64,000 nucleotides of DNA from Mycolicibacterium rufum. Its GTDB lineage: Bacteria > Actinomycetota > Actinomycetes > Mycobacteriales > Mycobacteriaceae. The DNA is taken from contig NZ_CP092427.2 of NCBI RefSeq assembly GCF_022374875.2, positions 3,906,001 through 3,970,000 on the forward strand, written 5' to 3'. Of this stretch, positions 27,812-37,946 are shown one piece after another. The notes beneath the pieces were generated by a model. It saw nothing but the letters and a program-made list of their open reading frames with translations, had not been told where the DNA came from and made no database searches. The translations under genes were made by a program, and so were the position numbers. The number at the start of each line of letters is the position of its first letter. The stretch's first letter is position 1.

Positions 27812-28252
27812 ATGGCGGTCCGAGCTTCCAGTGAAACGGTGATCGACGCCCCACCCGAGGTCATCCTCGACGCGTTGGCCGACATCGAGGCGGTCACCAC
27901 GTGGTCGTCGCTGCACAAGGAAGCCGAAGTGCTGGACCGCCATCCCGACGGCCGGCCGCATCATGTCAAGGCCACGGTCAAGATCATGGGCATGAGCGAC
28001 AAGGAACTGCTGGAGTACCACTGGGGTGACGACTGGGTGGTGTGGGACGCGCAGCAGACCTCGCGGCAGCGCTGCCAGCACGGCGAGTACAACCTCACCC
28101 CGGAGGGTGAGGACAGGACCCGGGTGCGTTTCGACCTGATTCTCGACCTGGCGGCCCCGTATCCCGCGTTCCTGGTCAAGCGAGCCAAGCGGATGGTGCT
28201 CGACGTCGCGCTCGAGAACCTGCGGCAACGGGTGATGGCCGACTGCCGCTGA
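27812..28252 (+). CDS. SRPBCC (START-like) family protein
   Basis: 146 residues, clearly related to the protein at 23573 (shared TVIDAPPEVILDALADIEA, WGDD, and NLTPEGEDRTRVRFD). It has the same pocket fold with unknown ligand. TACGAT (27799-27804) lies 7 nt before ATG 27812 (leaderless). The 90-bp AT-rich gap before it contains no other gene. It corresponds in position to Rv0856/Rv0857, next to dapC. Confidence 0.85.
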   Translation: MAVRASSETVIDAPPEVILDALADIEAVTTWSSLHKEAEVLDRHPDGRPHHVKATVKIMGMSDKELLEYHWGDDWVVWDAQQTSRQRCQHGEYNLTPEGEDRTRVRFDLILDLAAPYPAFLVKRAKRMVLDVALENLRQRVMADCR

Positions 28253-28326
28253 CGCAACCCTTCGCATCGCCGTGAGTTGTTCTGCGGGCGCGGAATCGGC
28301 GGCCCGGCCCGGTGGTTGCCCGTCTC

Positions 28327-29238
28327 ATGACCACTGGAGTAGTGCTGTTCGCGCGGGCCGGATCCGGCAACGCTGTCGACGACATCGTGACCCAGGCGCG
28401 CCGCGCCGATCATCTCGGCACCCGCCATGTCTGGCTCGCGCAGCAGTTCGACCACGACGCCGTCTCGCTGGCGGGACTCATCGGCGCCGCGGTGCCGGGC
28501 CTCGGGGTGGGGACCTCGGTCGTGCCCTTCAACCCCCGGCACCCTCTGACGCTGGCGTCTCAGGCGCAGACCGCGCAGGCGGCCGCGCACGGCAACTTCA
28601 GCCTCGGCCTGGGCCTCGGGGCGCACGAGCCCGAGCGGATTGCGTACGGCACGGCGTGGCCGAACACCATCGCGCGGCTGCGCGAGTACCTCATGATCCT
28701 GCGCTCGATCTTCCACACCGGCGGTGTCGACTTCCACGGCGAGGAGTTCACGGCGGCACCCGCGTGGCCCACGACGCTCGAGGGCGGCACCCCGGTGCCC
28801 GTGTACGTGGCGGCGATGGGCCCGAAAGCGCTGGCCGTCACGGGTGAGCTCGCCGACGGCACCCTGCCGTATCTGGCCGGTCCCCGGACGATCGAGCAGT
28901 TCATCGAGCCGACGATCGCCCGGGCGGCCGCCGACGCCGGGCGTCCGCGGCCGCGGATCATCGCGTTCGTGCCGGCGCAGGTGACCGCTGACGAGCATGC
29001 CGCCCGAGAGGCGGCCAACGAGCAGCTCGCGTTCTACGCGACCATCCCGTCGTATCAGAAGGTGATCGCCCGGGAGGGCGTCGAGAGCCTGGCCGAGCTC
29101 GCCGCCATCGGCGAGGAGGACACGGTGCTGCGCGCGCTGCGGCGGTACCTCGACGCGGGTGCCACCGACGTGGTGCTCAGCCCGCTCGAGCGTGACCAGC
29201 CCGACGAGAAGCTGTGGCAGCTAGCCGCTGCGCTGTAA
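28327..29238 (+). CDS. LLM class F420-dependent oxidoreductase
   Basis: 303 residues from ATG 28327 (a GTG at 28312 is an alternative). It is a luciferase-like TIM barrel with the segments GVGTSVVPFNPRHPLTLASQ, SLGLGLGAHEPE and PVYVAAMGPKALAVTGELAD. F420-dependent members are numerous in mycobacteria and reduce or oxidise varied substrates; here the substrate is unknown. Its 3' end overlaps dapC by 18 bp in convergent orientation. Confidence 0.86.
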   Translation: MTTGVVLFARAGSGNAVDDIVTQARRADHLGTRHVWLAQQFDHDAVSLAGLIGAAVPGLGVGTSVVPFNPRHPLTLASQAQTAQAAAHGNFSLGLGLGAHEPERIAYGTAWPNTIARLREYLMILRSIFHTGGVDFHGEEFTAAPAWPTTLEGGTPVPVYVAAMGPKALAVTGELADGTLPYLAGPRTIEQFIEPTIARAAADAGRPRPRIIAFVPAQVTADEHAAREAANEQLAFYATIPSYQKVIAREGVESLAELAAIGEEDTVLRALRRYLDAGATDVVLSPLERDQPDEKLWQLAAAL

Positions 29239-30396
29239 CGCCCGCAGTCGCCGGATCGCTTCGTCGAGGGTCTGCTCGCGCTTGCAGAAGGCGAAGCGCA
29301 CCAGGTGTTTCCAGTCGCCCGCGTGGGATGCGTCGGGGTCGCAGAACGCCGACATCGGAATGGCGGCGACGCCCACACGCTCGATCAGCGCCGAGCAGAA
29401 CGCCCGGCTGTCGTCATATCCGAGAGGGCGGGGATCGGCGCACAGGAAGTAGGTGCCGAAGCTCTCGTCGACGTCGAAGCCGATCTCGCGCAGTGCGCTG
29501 CCCAGCCGGTCGCGCCTGCGCTGGAACGACGCGCACAGCGCGTCCACCCACGCGTCCTCGGTGTCGAGCGCCTGAGCCACCGCCGGCTGGAACGGCGCGC
29601 CGCCCACATAGCTCAGATACTGTTTGGCCGCCCGCACGCCGGCGATGAGATCGCTGGGGCCGCAGGCCCACCCGATCTTCCAGCCGGTGACGTTGAACAT
29701 CTTGCCCGCGCTCGAGATCGTGATGGTGCGCTCGGCCATGCCGGGATAGTTCGCCAGCGGCATGTGGCGATGGCCGTCGAAAGTGAGGTGCTCGTAGACC
29801 TCGTCGGTGATCACGAGCAGGTCGGCCGAGACGGCGAGCTCGGCCAGTGCGCGGAGCTCGTCGTCGGTGGCGACCATGCCGGTCGGGTTGTGTGGTGAAT
29901 TGACGATCAGCGCCCTGGTTTTCGGGGTGACGGCCGCGCGCAGCGCGTCGACGTCGATGGCGAAGCGTCGGCCGTCGCGGCGCATCGGCACCGCGCGGCG
30001 ATGGCATCCGGCCATCGCGATGACGGGGGAGTACGAGTCGTAGAACGGCTCGATCAGCAGCACCTCCGATCCCGGCTCGACGAGGCCGAGCACCGAGGCC
30101 GCGATCGCCTCGGTGGCGCCGACGGTCACCAGCACCTCGGTGTCCGGGTCGTACTCGGTGCCGTACCGGCGTCGGCGCTGGGCGGCGATCGCCTGGCGAA
30201 GGGACTCGGTGCCCAGGCCAGGGGGATACTGGTTGATTCCCTCGGCGATCGCGTTCTCGGCAGTCTTGAGCATCGCGGGTGGGCCGTCTTCGTCGGGGAA
30301 GCCCTGGCCGAGGTTGACTGCGCCGAGCTGCGCGGCCCGGGCCGACATCTCCGCGAAGATCGTCACCGCGTAGGGCGCCAGCCTCTGAACCGTCAT
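29221..30396 (-). CDS. dapC: PLP aminotransferase, DapC type
   Basis: 391 residues of fold-type I aminotransferase. Recognisable segments are AVNLGQGFPDEDGP, VTVGATEAIAAS, IVNSPHNPTG, ITDEVYEHL and SSAGKMFNVTGWKIGW with the PLP-binding Lys, and a late Arg for substrate carboxylate. It closely resembles M. tuberculosis DapC (Rv0858c), N-succinyldiaminopimelate aminotransferase, of the lysine/meso-DAP pathway. TAACCT ends 7 nt before ATG 30396 (leaderless). Confidence 0.87.
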   Translation of the reverse strand: MTVQRLAPYAVTIFAEMSARAAQLGAVNLGQGFPDEDGPPAMLKTAENAIAEGINQYPPGLGTESLRQAIAAQRRRRYGTEYDPDTEVLVTVGATEAIAASVLGLVEPGSEVLLIEPFYDSYSPVIAMAGCHRRAVPMRRDGRRFAIDVDALRAAVTPKTRALIVNSPHNPTGMVATDDELRALAELAVSADLLVITDEVYEHLTFDGHRHMPLANYPGMAERTITISSAGKMFNVTGWKIGWACGPSDLIAGVRAAKQYLSYVGGAPFQPAVAQALDTEDAWVDALCASFQRRRDRLGSALREIGFDVDESFGTYFLCADPRPLGYDDSRAFCSALIERVGVAAIPMSAFCDPDASHAGDWKHLVRFAFCKREQTLDEAIRRLRALQRSG

Positions 30397-30453
30397 GTGG
30401 TCGAGGTTAGTGGCCGCGACTCGCGGCTCGGTGAGGGCCGACCGCGACCGTCT

Positions 30454-31653
30454 CTAGGGGAGAAGTTGCTCCGCGAGGGTCTCGCCGATCGGCAGCGCCG
30501 ACGTGGCCGCCGGCGACGGGGCGTTGAGCACGTGGATGCTGCGCGGCGTCCTGTGCACCAGAAAGTCGTGCACCAGCGTGCCGTCCCGGCGGACGGCCTG
30601 GGCTCTGATCCCCGCTTCGCGCGGCAGCAGATCGCGCAATTCCAGTTCAGGACAGTACTTCTGGCATTCGGTGAGATACCCACGTTTGAACATCGAGTTC
30701 TTCATCTCGTGGATCCCGGTGCGCACGTTGGCCCGCGCGACCCGCCACATCCCCGGGAACCGGGCGTAGTCAAGAACATCGCGCGGCTCCACAGCGCCCT
30801 TGCGGTACTTCTCGCGCGCGAACCCGAGGACGGCATTGGGGCCGACCGTGATGCCGCCGTCGATCGTCGGGCTCAGGTGCACCCCGAGGAACGGCAGGGC
30901 AGGATCCGGAATGGGATAGATGAGGCGCGTGACGAGATTCGCGCGGTGCGGTGGCAACGCGTAGTACTCACCGCGGAACGGGATGATCTGCACGTCGACG
31001 GCGATGCCGGCCATGGCGGCGACGCGATCGGCCTGCAGGCCCGCGCAGGCGACGAGGCGGTCTGCGCGCCAACTGTCGGTTGCGGTGTCCACGACGACTT
31101 CGGTGGCTGCTTCGTGGACATCCGTGACCGTGGTGCCGGTCACCACCTCGCCGCCGGCTGCGACAACCAGGGCCGCCAGGGTTTCGCAGACGCGCGCGTA
31201 ATCGATGATCCCGGTGGTGGACACCTCGATGGCGCCGAGCCCCCGGATGTGGGGCTCGGCGCGCCGCAGTTCGGCAGCGTCGACGAGTTGCACGTCGAGG
31301 CCGTTGATCAGCGCACGCTGGTGCAGTGCCAGCATGCGCCGATGCTCCGTGTCGTTGGTCGCGACCAGGAGTTTGCCGGTCGTGCGACACGGAATCCCAT
31401 GCGCCGCGGCGAAGTCCTTGGTCTCTTGCGCGCCGCGCTTGCAGAGGGTGGCTTTCAGGCTGCCCGGCTCGTAGTAGATGCCGGAGTGGATGACTCCGCT
31501 GTTGTGACCCGTCTGGTGCCGTGCCACGCGGGGTTCTTTCTCCAGAACCGCGACCGAGAGGCCGGGGCGGCGCTGTTGGATCTTCCAGGCGGTGGCGAGC
31601 CCGACGATGCCGCCGCCGATCACGATGACATCCGCGCTGCGTGCTGCGGTCAC
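30454..31653 (-). CDS. lhgO: L-2-hydroxyglutarate oxidase
   Basis: 399 residues with an N-terminal FAD motif VIVIGGGIVGLATAW and the LhgO hallmark HQTGHNSGVIHSGIYYEPGS. It oxidises L-2-hydroxyglutarate to 2-oxoglutarate, returning a metabolite made by side reactions. GTG 31653 overlaps the marR stop (GTGA), so it is co-translated with the regulator. It is not beside a lysine-glutarate pathway as in E. coli. Confidence 0.9.
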   Translation of the reverse strand: MTAARSADVIVIGGGIVGLATAWKIQQRRPGLSVAVLEKEPRVARHQTGHNSGVIHSGIYYEPGSLKATLCKRGAQETKDFAAAHGIPCRTTGKLLVATNDTEHRRMLALHQRALINGLDVQLVDAAELRRAEPHIRGLGAIEVSTTGIIDYARVCETLAALVVAAGGEVVTGTTVTDVHEAATEVVVDTATDSWRADRLVACAGLQADRVAAMAGIAVDVQIIPFRGEYYALPPHRANLVTRLIYPIPDPALPFLGVHLSPTIDGGITVGPNAVLGFAREKYRKGAVEPRDVLDYARFPGMWRVARANVRTGIHEMKNSMFKRGYLTECQKYCPELELRDLLPREAGIRAQAVRRDGTLVHDFLVHRTPRSIHVLNAPSPAATSALPIGETLAEQLLP

Positions 31654-32144
31654 GACCTCCGTCCTCCCCGCGCGGTCTTCCCGAGGTTGGGGTGGACCAC
31701 CCGCAGTTTGTCCGCGATGCGCGTCAGCGCCCGCAGATCGGTGGGGGAGAGGGGATCGAGCACCAGGTCACGCACCGCGCGCATGTGGATCGGTGCGGCG
31801 TCGACGACGAGCCGATACCCCTGGTCGGTCAGGTGGGCCAGCGTGTACCGGCCGTCTTCGGGGTCGGAGGAGCGGGTCACCCAGCCGCGCTGTTCGAAAC
31901 GTTTGACGACGTTCGACAGTCGCGACAGGGAGCCGTTGGCCAGAAAAGCCAACTCGCTCATACGGATTCGCCGTTCTGGTGCTTCAGACAGGTGGCTCAG
32001 CGTCAGGTACTCGAAGAGTGTCAGGTCGACCTCTCGCAGGGGCGCCTCGAGCATTCCCGGGAGAAGCAGCATGAGCGAGACCAGGCCCGTCCACGCCTCC
32101 TTCTCTTCCGGGCTCAACCACTGCGGGTCCGTACTCCGTGCCAT
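31650..32144 (-). CDS. MarR-family regulator
   Basis: 164 residues from ATG 32144 (MARSTDPQWLSPEEKEAW). The winged HTH is RIRMSELAFLANGSLSRLSN and the wing is SSDPEDGRYTLAHLTDQG. TACAGT lies 6 nt before the ATG, so the transcript is leaderless. It is in an operon with lhgO and divergent from ridA-OYE. Two copies of TTCACGYATGAA between the two genes are the likely operators. An electrophile or phenolic ligand is typical for MarR but unproven here. Confidence 0.86.
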   Translation of the reverse strand: MARSTDPQWLSPEEKEAWTGLVSLMLLLPGMLEAPLREVDLTLFEYLTLSHLSEAPERRIRMSELAFLANGSLSRLSNVVKRFEQRGWVTRSSDPEDGRYTLAHLTDQGYRLVVDAAPIHMRAVRDLVLDPLSPTDLRALTRIADKLRVVHPNLGKTARGGRRS

Positions 32145-32172
32145 CGATGCACTGTAGCGGCCCCGGAATAAC

Positions 32173-32216
32173 TTCACGTATGAACTGATTACCGTTAGAG
32201 TCAGTTCACGCATGAA
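32173..32216. promoter_or_regulatory. paired MarR operators, 32 bp apart
   Basis: TTCACGTATGAA (32173-32184) and TTCACGCATGAA (32205-32216) are each symmetric at TTCA/TGAA. The repeat distance of 32 bp is close to three helical turns. The flanks extend each to an 18-bp arm, so the two also form a larger imperfect inverted repeat (15 of 18). TAGAGT (32196-32201) between them may be the -10 for ridA, which a bound repressor would cover. Confidence 0.72.
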
Positions 32217-32238
32217 GTAATCAACCGAAAGGCGAGTC

Positions 32239-32667
32239 ATGGCCGACATCGAATTCTTCGTCACGCCGGGCTACGGCGAGATGTTCCGCGAACAGCGTCA
32301 CTACAGTCAGGCGGTCCGGATCGGCGACCGCGTCGAGATCTCGGGCCAGGGCGGCTGGGACGACGACCTAAACTTCCCCGAATCCCTGGAGGAGGAGATC
32401 GCCGCCGCCTTCGAGAACGTGTCGCGCACGCTCGCCACCGCGGGGGCCGGCTGGGGTGACGTCGTGCATGTGAACTCGTATCACGTGGCGAGCGCCCCGG
32501 GCGTCATCGACGATGTGCACACCGACGCGATGGTCGCTCAGTTGCGGGCGCGGATGCCCGACCGGACGCCGATCTGGACCGCGACCGGAGCCGCCGCGCT
32601 CGCGGCGCGCAACATGCGGGTCGAGATCCGGGTGACCGCCATCGTCGGCGATTCCCCGCGGGAATGA
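32239..32667 (+). CDS. RidA/YjgF-family protein
   Basis: 142 residues from ATG 32239 after CGAAAGGCGAG. The RidA pattern is seen in YSQAVRIGDRVEISGQGGW, AAFENVSRTLATAGAGWGDV and the C-terminal RVEIRVTAIVG. The Arg of canonical RidA deaminases appears in NMRVEIRVTA. It may deaminate reactive enamines/imines, or act as a detoxifying or ligand-binding partner. Stop overlaps the OYE start (ATGA), so they are co-translated. Confidence 0.85.
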   Translation: MADIEFFVTPGYGEMFREQRHYSQAVRIGDRVEISGQGGWDDDLNFPESLEEEIAAAFENVSRTLATAGAGWGDVVHVNSYHVASAPGVIDDVHTDAMVAQLRARMPDRTPIWTATGAAALAARNMRVEIRVTAIVGDSPRE

Positions 32668-33803
32668 ACACGACGCGTCAGACGCTGACTGCAGGCATGA
32701 CCTTCACCCTCGGCGAACAGTCCGCACTCCTGCAGCCCACCACCGTCGGGTCGGTGAGCGTCGCGAACCGACTCTTCATGGCTCCGCTGACGCGGTCGCG
32801 CGCCGACGCCGACGGCACCCCGTCGTCGCTGGCCGCCGAGTACTACGCGCAGCGGGCCGCGGCGGGGCTCATCATCAGCGAGGCCACCGCCGTCTGCGAG
32901 CAGGCCAACGGCGCCTACATGAACACCCCCGGCATCTACACCGACCGGCAGCAGGACAAGTGGGCCGAGATCGCCTCCGCCGTGCATCGTGCGGGCGGCA
33001 CGATGGTGGTGCAGCTGTGGCATGTCGGTCGGATGGCCCACCCCGAGATCAGCGGATTCGAGTCCGTCGGGCCCTCACCGATCGCCGCCGACATGGTGAC
33101 CCACACACCGACCGGGAAGAAGCCGCTGCCGGTGCCGCGGGCCCTGACGGTCAGCGAGATCGGCGAGATCGTCGGCCAGTTCCGCGCCGCAGCGCGCCGC
33201 GCGGTCGACGCCGGCATGGACGGTGTCGAGATCCATTCCGCCAACGGGTATCTGCTGCACGAATTCCTGTCCGACGTCGTCAATCAGCGCACCGACGCCT
33301 ATGGGGGCTCGCCGCAGAACCGGGCCCGCTTCGCCGCCGAGGTCGTCGAAGCCGTCGCCGCGGAGATCGGGGCCGACCGGGTCGGGTTACGGATCTCACC
33401 CGGGAACACCGCCGGCGACATGCGCGAAACCGACCAGATCAGCGCCTACGAAGCGTTGCTGTGCCGCATCGCCTCCCTGAAGATCGCGTATCTGCACATC
33501 GTCAGTGAGCCGTCGGCGGAGCCGTTCGCCGCCCTGCGCACGCAGTGGGACGGCGCCTTGGTGCTCAACACACCGCGCACCGTCGACACCGATTTCGCGA
33601 TGCTGGAGAACCTCGCCGAATGGGGCGTGATCAGTGCCGCCGCTGTCGGGCGGGCGTTCCTCGCCAACCCGGATCTGGTGGACCGGTTGACCACGGGCGC
33701 CGAGCTCAACGAGCCGGACGTGGCGACTTTCTACGCCCCGGGTCCGGCGGGCTACATCGATTACCCGACCTTGGACGAATTGGTGACGCCCCGGTCGGCG
33801 TAG
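32664..33803 (+). CDS. Old Yellow Enzyme family ene-reductase
   Basis: 379 residues of OYE (alkene reductase/NemA-like) FMN TIM barrel. Motifs are LFMAPLTRSRADADGTPSS, WHVGRMAHPEISG, ANGYLLHEFLSDVVNQRTDA and YGGSPQNRARF. OYE reduces activated C=C bonds of enones, maleimides or nitro compounds with NAD(P)H. An in-frame ATG at 32697 is an alternative start. Coupled with RidA and a MarR regulator, it suggests electrophile or quinone stress defence. Confidence 0.88.
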   Translation: MNTTRQTLTAGMTFTLGEQSALLQPTTVGSVSVANRLFMAPLTRSRADADGTPSSLAAEYYAQRAAAGLIISEATAVCEQANGAYMNTPGIYTDRQQDKWAEIASAVHRAGGTMVVQLWHVGRMAHPEISGFESVGPSPIAADMVTHTPTGKKPLPVPRALTVSEIGEIVGQFRAAARRAVDAGMDGVEIHSANGYLLHEFLSDVVNQRTDAYGGSPQNRARFAAEVVEAVAAEIGADRVGLRISPGNTAGDMRETDQISAYEALLCRIASLKIAYLHIVSEPSAEPFAALRTQWDGALVLNTPRTVDTDFAMLENLAEWGVISAAAVGRAFLANPDLVDRLTTGAELNEPDVATFYAPGPAGYIDYPTLDELVTPRSA

Positions 33804-33838
33804 GTGTGAACGGGCCGGAGGCGGGAAACACCTGCGGC

Positions 33839-34027
33839 ATGGCTACCTATCGTGTGCTGAACCCCAAGGGCGAGATCGTCGAGACCAAGGACATCGAAAG
33901 CGCTGACGACGCGCACGCCTGGTTCGTCGACCAGCGTGCCGACAACTCCGAGTTGGGGTGGCGCATGGAGGTCGAGCACGACGGCGAGTGGTCGTTCTTC
34001 GACGACACCGAGGGTTCGCCCGACTAG
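33839..34027 (+). CDS. small hypothetical acidic protein
   Basis: 62 residues starting MATYRVLNPKGEIVETKDIE and ending DGEWSFFDDTEGSPD. It is acidic, with no membrane segment or signal. Composition and codon use match a real small gene, and it has a GGAGGCGGG stretch 10-20 nt upstream. Function unknown. It lies downstream of the OYE gene in the same direction. Confidence 0.7.
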   Translation: MATYRVLNPKGEIVETKDIESADDAHAWFVDQRADNSELGWRMEVEHDGEWSFFDDTEGSPD

Positions 34028-34041
34028 ACCCCCGTACCGAG

Positions 34042-34090
34042 CGCACGCTTTCTGACGTCGCACCTCGCGATCCACGTCAGAAAGCGTGCG
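34042..34090. terminator. long perfect inverted repeat, probable terminator
   Basis: A 17-bp arm (34042-34058, CGCACGCTTTCTGACGT) pairs exactly with 34074-34090 across a 15-nt loop. It follows the small gene and precedes the fadA promoter. There is no U-tract, as often in mycobacterial intrinsic terminators. It could also be a protein-binding or mRNA-stabilising element. Confidence 0.6.
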
Positions 34091-34115
34091 TTCGGCGTTT
34101 CCGCTCTTCAGAGGT

Positions 34116-34148
34116 CCCAACCAAGCGGTTGGGCGAGGCTGCTAGCAT
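34116..34148 (+). promoter_or_regulatory. fadA promoter with palindromic operator
   Basis: CCCAACCAAGCGGTTGGG (34116-34133) is a perfect 7-bp inverted repeat with a 4-nt centre. TAGCAT (34143-34148) is a -10, so the palindrome covers the -35 region, the place for a repressor. The binding protein is not known to me. Confidence 0.55.
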
Positions 34149-34230
34149 CGCCGCTAGAGGAGCAGCCTCCCCGCGGCGCCCATTCATGGGCTCACCGCGG
34201 CACCCCACCTGAACAGGACCTGGAGAGCAC

Positions 34231-35442
<1,212 letters not shown>

Positions 35443-35455
35443 GAGACCGAAGACA

Positions 35456-37612
35456 ATGGCAGAGAACACCATTCAGTGGGACAAGGATGCCGACGGCATC
35501 GTCACCCTGACGCTGGACGACCCGACCGGCTCGGCCAACGTGATGAACGAGCACTACAAGGAGTCCATGCACAACGCCGTGGAGCGGCTTGTGCAGGAGA
35601 AGGATTCGATTACCGGCGTGGTGATCGCCAGCGCGAAGAAGACCTTCTTCGCCGGCGGTGATCTCAAGGGCATGATGAAGGTCGGTCCGGAGAACGCCGC
35701 TGAGTCGTTCGCCGAGGTGGAGTTCATCAAGGCCGACCTGCGCGCGTTGGAGACCCTCGGGGTGCCCGTCGTCGCGGCGATCAACGGCGCCGCCCTCGGT
35801 GGCGGCCTGGAGATCGCGTTGGCCTGTCATCACCGCATCGCCGCCGACGTCAAGGGTGTCGTCATCGGCTTGCCGGAGGTCACCCTGGGCCTGCTGCCGG
35901 GTGGCGGCGGCGTCGCACGCACCGTGCGGATGTTCGGCATCCAGAAGGCCTTCATGGAGGTCCTGAGCCAGGGCACCCGCTTCAAGCCCGGCAAGGCGAA
36001 AGAGATCGGCCTGGTCGACGAACTGGTCGGCAGCGTCGACGAATTGGTCCCCGCGGCCAAGGCGTGGATCAAGGCCAACCCGGAGGCGCACACCCAGCCG
36101 TGGGACCAGAAGGGCTACAAGATGCCCGGCGGTACGCCGTCGCATCCGGCGCTCGCCGCGATCCTGCCGTCGTTCCCGGCGCTGCTGCGCAAGCAGCTCA
36201 AGGGTGCGCCGATGCCGGCGCCGCGCGCCATCCTGGACGCCGCCGTCGAGGGTGCGCAGGTCGATTTCGACACCGCCACCCGCATCGAGAGCCGCTACTT
36301 CACCTCGCTGGTGACGGGTCAGACCGCGAAGAACATGATTCAGGCGTTCTTCCTGGACCTGCAGGCCATCAACGGTGGCGCGTCGCGTCCCGACGGCATC
36401 GAGCCGGTCAAGATCAACAAGATCGGTGTGCTGGGCGCGGGCATGATGGGTGCCGGAATCGCCTACGTCTCGGCGAAGGCCGGGTATGACGTTGTGCTCA
36501 AGGATGTTTCGCAGGAAGCCGCGGACAAGGGCAAGAACTACTCGGAGAAGCTGGAAGCCAAGGCGCTCGAGCGGGGCCGCACCACGAAGGAGAAGTCCGA
36601 CGCGCTGCTGGCCCGCATCACCCCGACTGCCGATCCGGCTGACCTCAAGGGTGTCGATTTCGTGGTCGAGGCCGTTTTCGAGAACCAGGAACTCAAGCAC
36701 AAGGTGTTCCAGGAGATCGAGGACATCGTCGAGCCCAATGCGCTGCTGGGTTCGAACACGTCCACGCTGCCGATCACGGGTCTCGCTTCCGGCGTGAAGC
36801 GCCAGGAGGACTTCATCGGCATCCACTTCTTCTCTCCGGTCGACAAGATGCCGCTGGTCGAGATCATCAAGGGCGAGAAGACCTCCGACGAAGCCCTGGC
36901 CCGCGTGTTCGACTACACGCTGGCCATCGGCAAGACACCGATCGTGGTCAACGACAGCCGCGGCTTCTTCACCAGCCGTGTCATCGGCACCTTCGTCAAC
37001 GAGGCGCTGGCGATGCTGGGTGAGGGTGTCGCTCCGGCCAGCATCGAGCAGGCCGGTTCGCAGGCCGGGTACCCGGCGGCACCGCTGCAGCTATCCGACG
37101 AGCTCAACCTCGAGCTCATGCAGAAGATCGCGACCGAGACCCGCAAGGCGACCGAGGCCGCCGGCGGCACCTACGAGCCGCACCCGGCCGAGGCCGTCGT
37201 GAACAAGATGATCGAGATCGGTCGCCCGTCGCGCCTGAAGGGCGCGGGCTTCTACGAGTACGTGGACGGCAAGCGCGCCGGCCTGTGGGAGGGACTCGCC
37301 GACACCTTCGGGTCGGGCAAGTCCGGATCTTCGTCGATCCCGTTGCAAGACATGATCGACCGGATGCTGTTCGCCGAGGCGCTCGAGACCCAGAAGTGCC
37401 TCGACGAAGGCGTGCTCACCTCGACGGCCGATGCGAACATCGGCTCGATCATGGGCATCGGGTACCCGCCCTACACCGGTGGTTCGGCGCAGTTCATCGT
37501 CGGCTACCAGGGTGCGGGCGGCGTCGGCAAGGAGGCCTTCGTGGCGCGCGCCAAGGAGCTGGCGGCCAAGTACGGCGAGCGGTTCACCCCGCCGTCCTCA
37601 CTGACCAGCTAG
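35456..37612 (+). CDS. fadB: fatty-acid oxidation alpha subunit FadB
   Basis: 718 residues. Residues about 1-190 are an enoyl-CoA hydratase domain (oxyanion segment [14 protein letters not shown] and catalytic Glu region [15 protein letters not shown]). Then comes NAD-binding 3-hydroxyacyl-CoA dehydrogenase (about 315-500, [20 protein letters not shown]) and its C-terminal domains (about 500-718). It does two steps of beta-oxidation and passes ketoacyl-CoA to FadA. AGGAGACCGAAGACA precedes the ATG. A strong hairpin follows at 37623. Confidence 0.95.
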   Translation: MAENTIQWDKDADGIVTLTLDDPTGSANVMNEHYKESMHNAVERLVQEKDSITGVVIASAKKTFFAGGDLKGMMKVGPENAAESFAEVEFIKADLRALETLGVPVVAAINGAALGGGLEIALACHHRIAADVKGVVIGLPEVTLGLLPGGGGVARTVRMFGIQKAFMEVLSQGTRFKPGKAKEIGLVDELVGSVDELVPAAKAWIKANPEAHTQPWDQKGYKMPGGTPSHPALAAILPSFPALLRKQLKGAPMPAPRAILDAAVEGAQVDFDTATRIESRYFTSLVTGQTAKNMIQAFFLDLQAINGGASRPDGIEPVKINKIGVLGAGMMGAGIAYVSAKAGYDVVLKDVSQEAADKGKNYSEKLEAKALERGRTTKEKSDALLARITPTADPADLKGVDFVVEAVFENQELKHKVFQEIEDIVEPNALLGSNTSTLPITGLASGVKRQEDFIGIHFFSPVDKMPLVEIIKGEKTSDEALARVFDYTLAIGKTPIVVNDSRGFFTSRVIGTFVNEALAMLGEGVAPASIEQAGSQAGYPAAPLQLSDELNLELMQKIATETRKATEAAGGTYEPHPAEAVVNKMIEIGRPSRLKGAGFYEYVDGKRAGLWEGLADTFGSGKSGSSSIPLQDMIDRMLFAEALETQKCLDEGVLTSTADANIGSIMGIGYPPYTGGSAQFIVGYQGAGGVGKEAFVARAKELAAKYGERFTPPSSLTS

Positions 37613-37622
37613 TCAGCACGTC

Positions 37623-37657
37623 GAATCCCCCGGGACCGCAGAGGTTCCGGGGGATTC
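37623..37657 (+). terminator. hairpin terminator after fadB
   Basis: GAATCCCCCGG (37623-37633) pairs perfectly with CCGGGGGATTC (37647-37657); four more pairs, one G-T, extend the stem to a 5-nt loop. It begins 11 bp after the fadB stop. No U-tract follows, so it is a hairpin-only (I-shaped) type. Confidence 0.75.
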
Positions 37658-37706
37658 TGCGTTCACGGGCAGCGGCATCGTCTCGTAGAGACGCACTCCC
37701 CTGTCG

Positions 37707-37946
37707 TTGAGCCGCGCGACGGTGCGGGTCAGACCGGCCGGAAGGGCGCTGATCGATCTTCTGTTGTCGTGGCGCGAACGGCTGACCCGGCTGGTGTTCG
37801 GCAGCCGGACCACGCTGGAACAGTCCGCACGCGCGGTCATCGCGTTCGGAGGGCTCCAGGACTGCTGCTTGCAATTCCCCGATGCGCCGCACGACGCGCT
37901 GAAGCGGGCGACCGTCGCCGCGGGAATGGCCGCTCTGGGCCTCTAG
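37707..37946 (+). pseudogene. TetR C-terminal remnant
   Basis: A 79-codon open stretch in which LTRLVFGSRTTLEQSARAVI, then AFGGLQDCCLQFPDAPHDAL, resembles the C-terminal ligand domain of TetR regulators. No HTH is visible upstream; the DNA between fadB and here is too short to hold it. It therefore looks like a decayed regulator. The gap 37613-37942 holds only this and the fadB terminator. Confidence 0.45.

Noticed and set aside
30001..32157. 718-codon plus-strand frame opposite dapC, lhgO and marR
   Set aside because: Same reasoning: three recognisable minus-strand proteins explain the DNA, and the frame has no domain.
34042..34090. CRISPR or REP array
   Set aside because: Only one copy of the inverted repeat exists in the window; no spacers or further copies were seen.
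37613..37840. Minus-strand frame with RLNDRGVRLYETMPLPVNAES
   Set aside because: It overlaps the fadB terminator and the TetR remnant; no domain assignment is possible, so it was not called.
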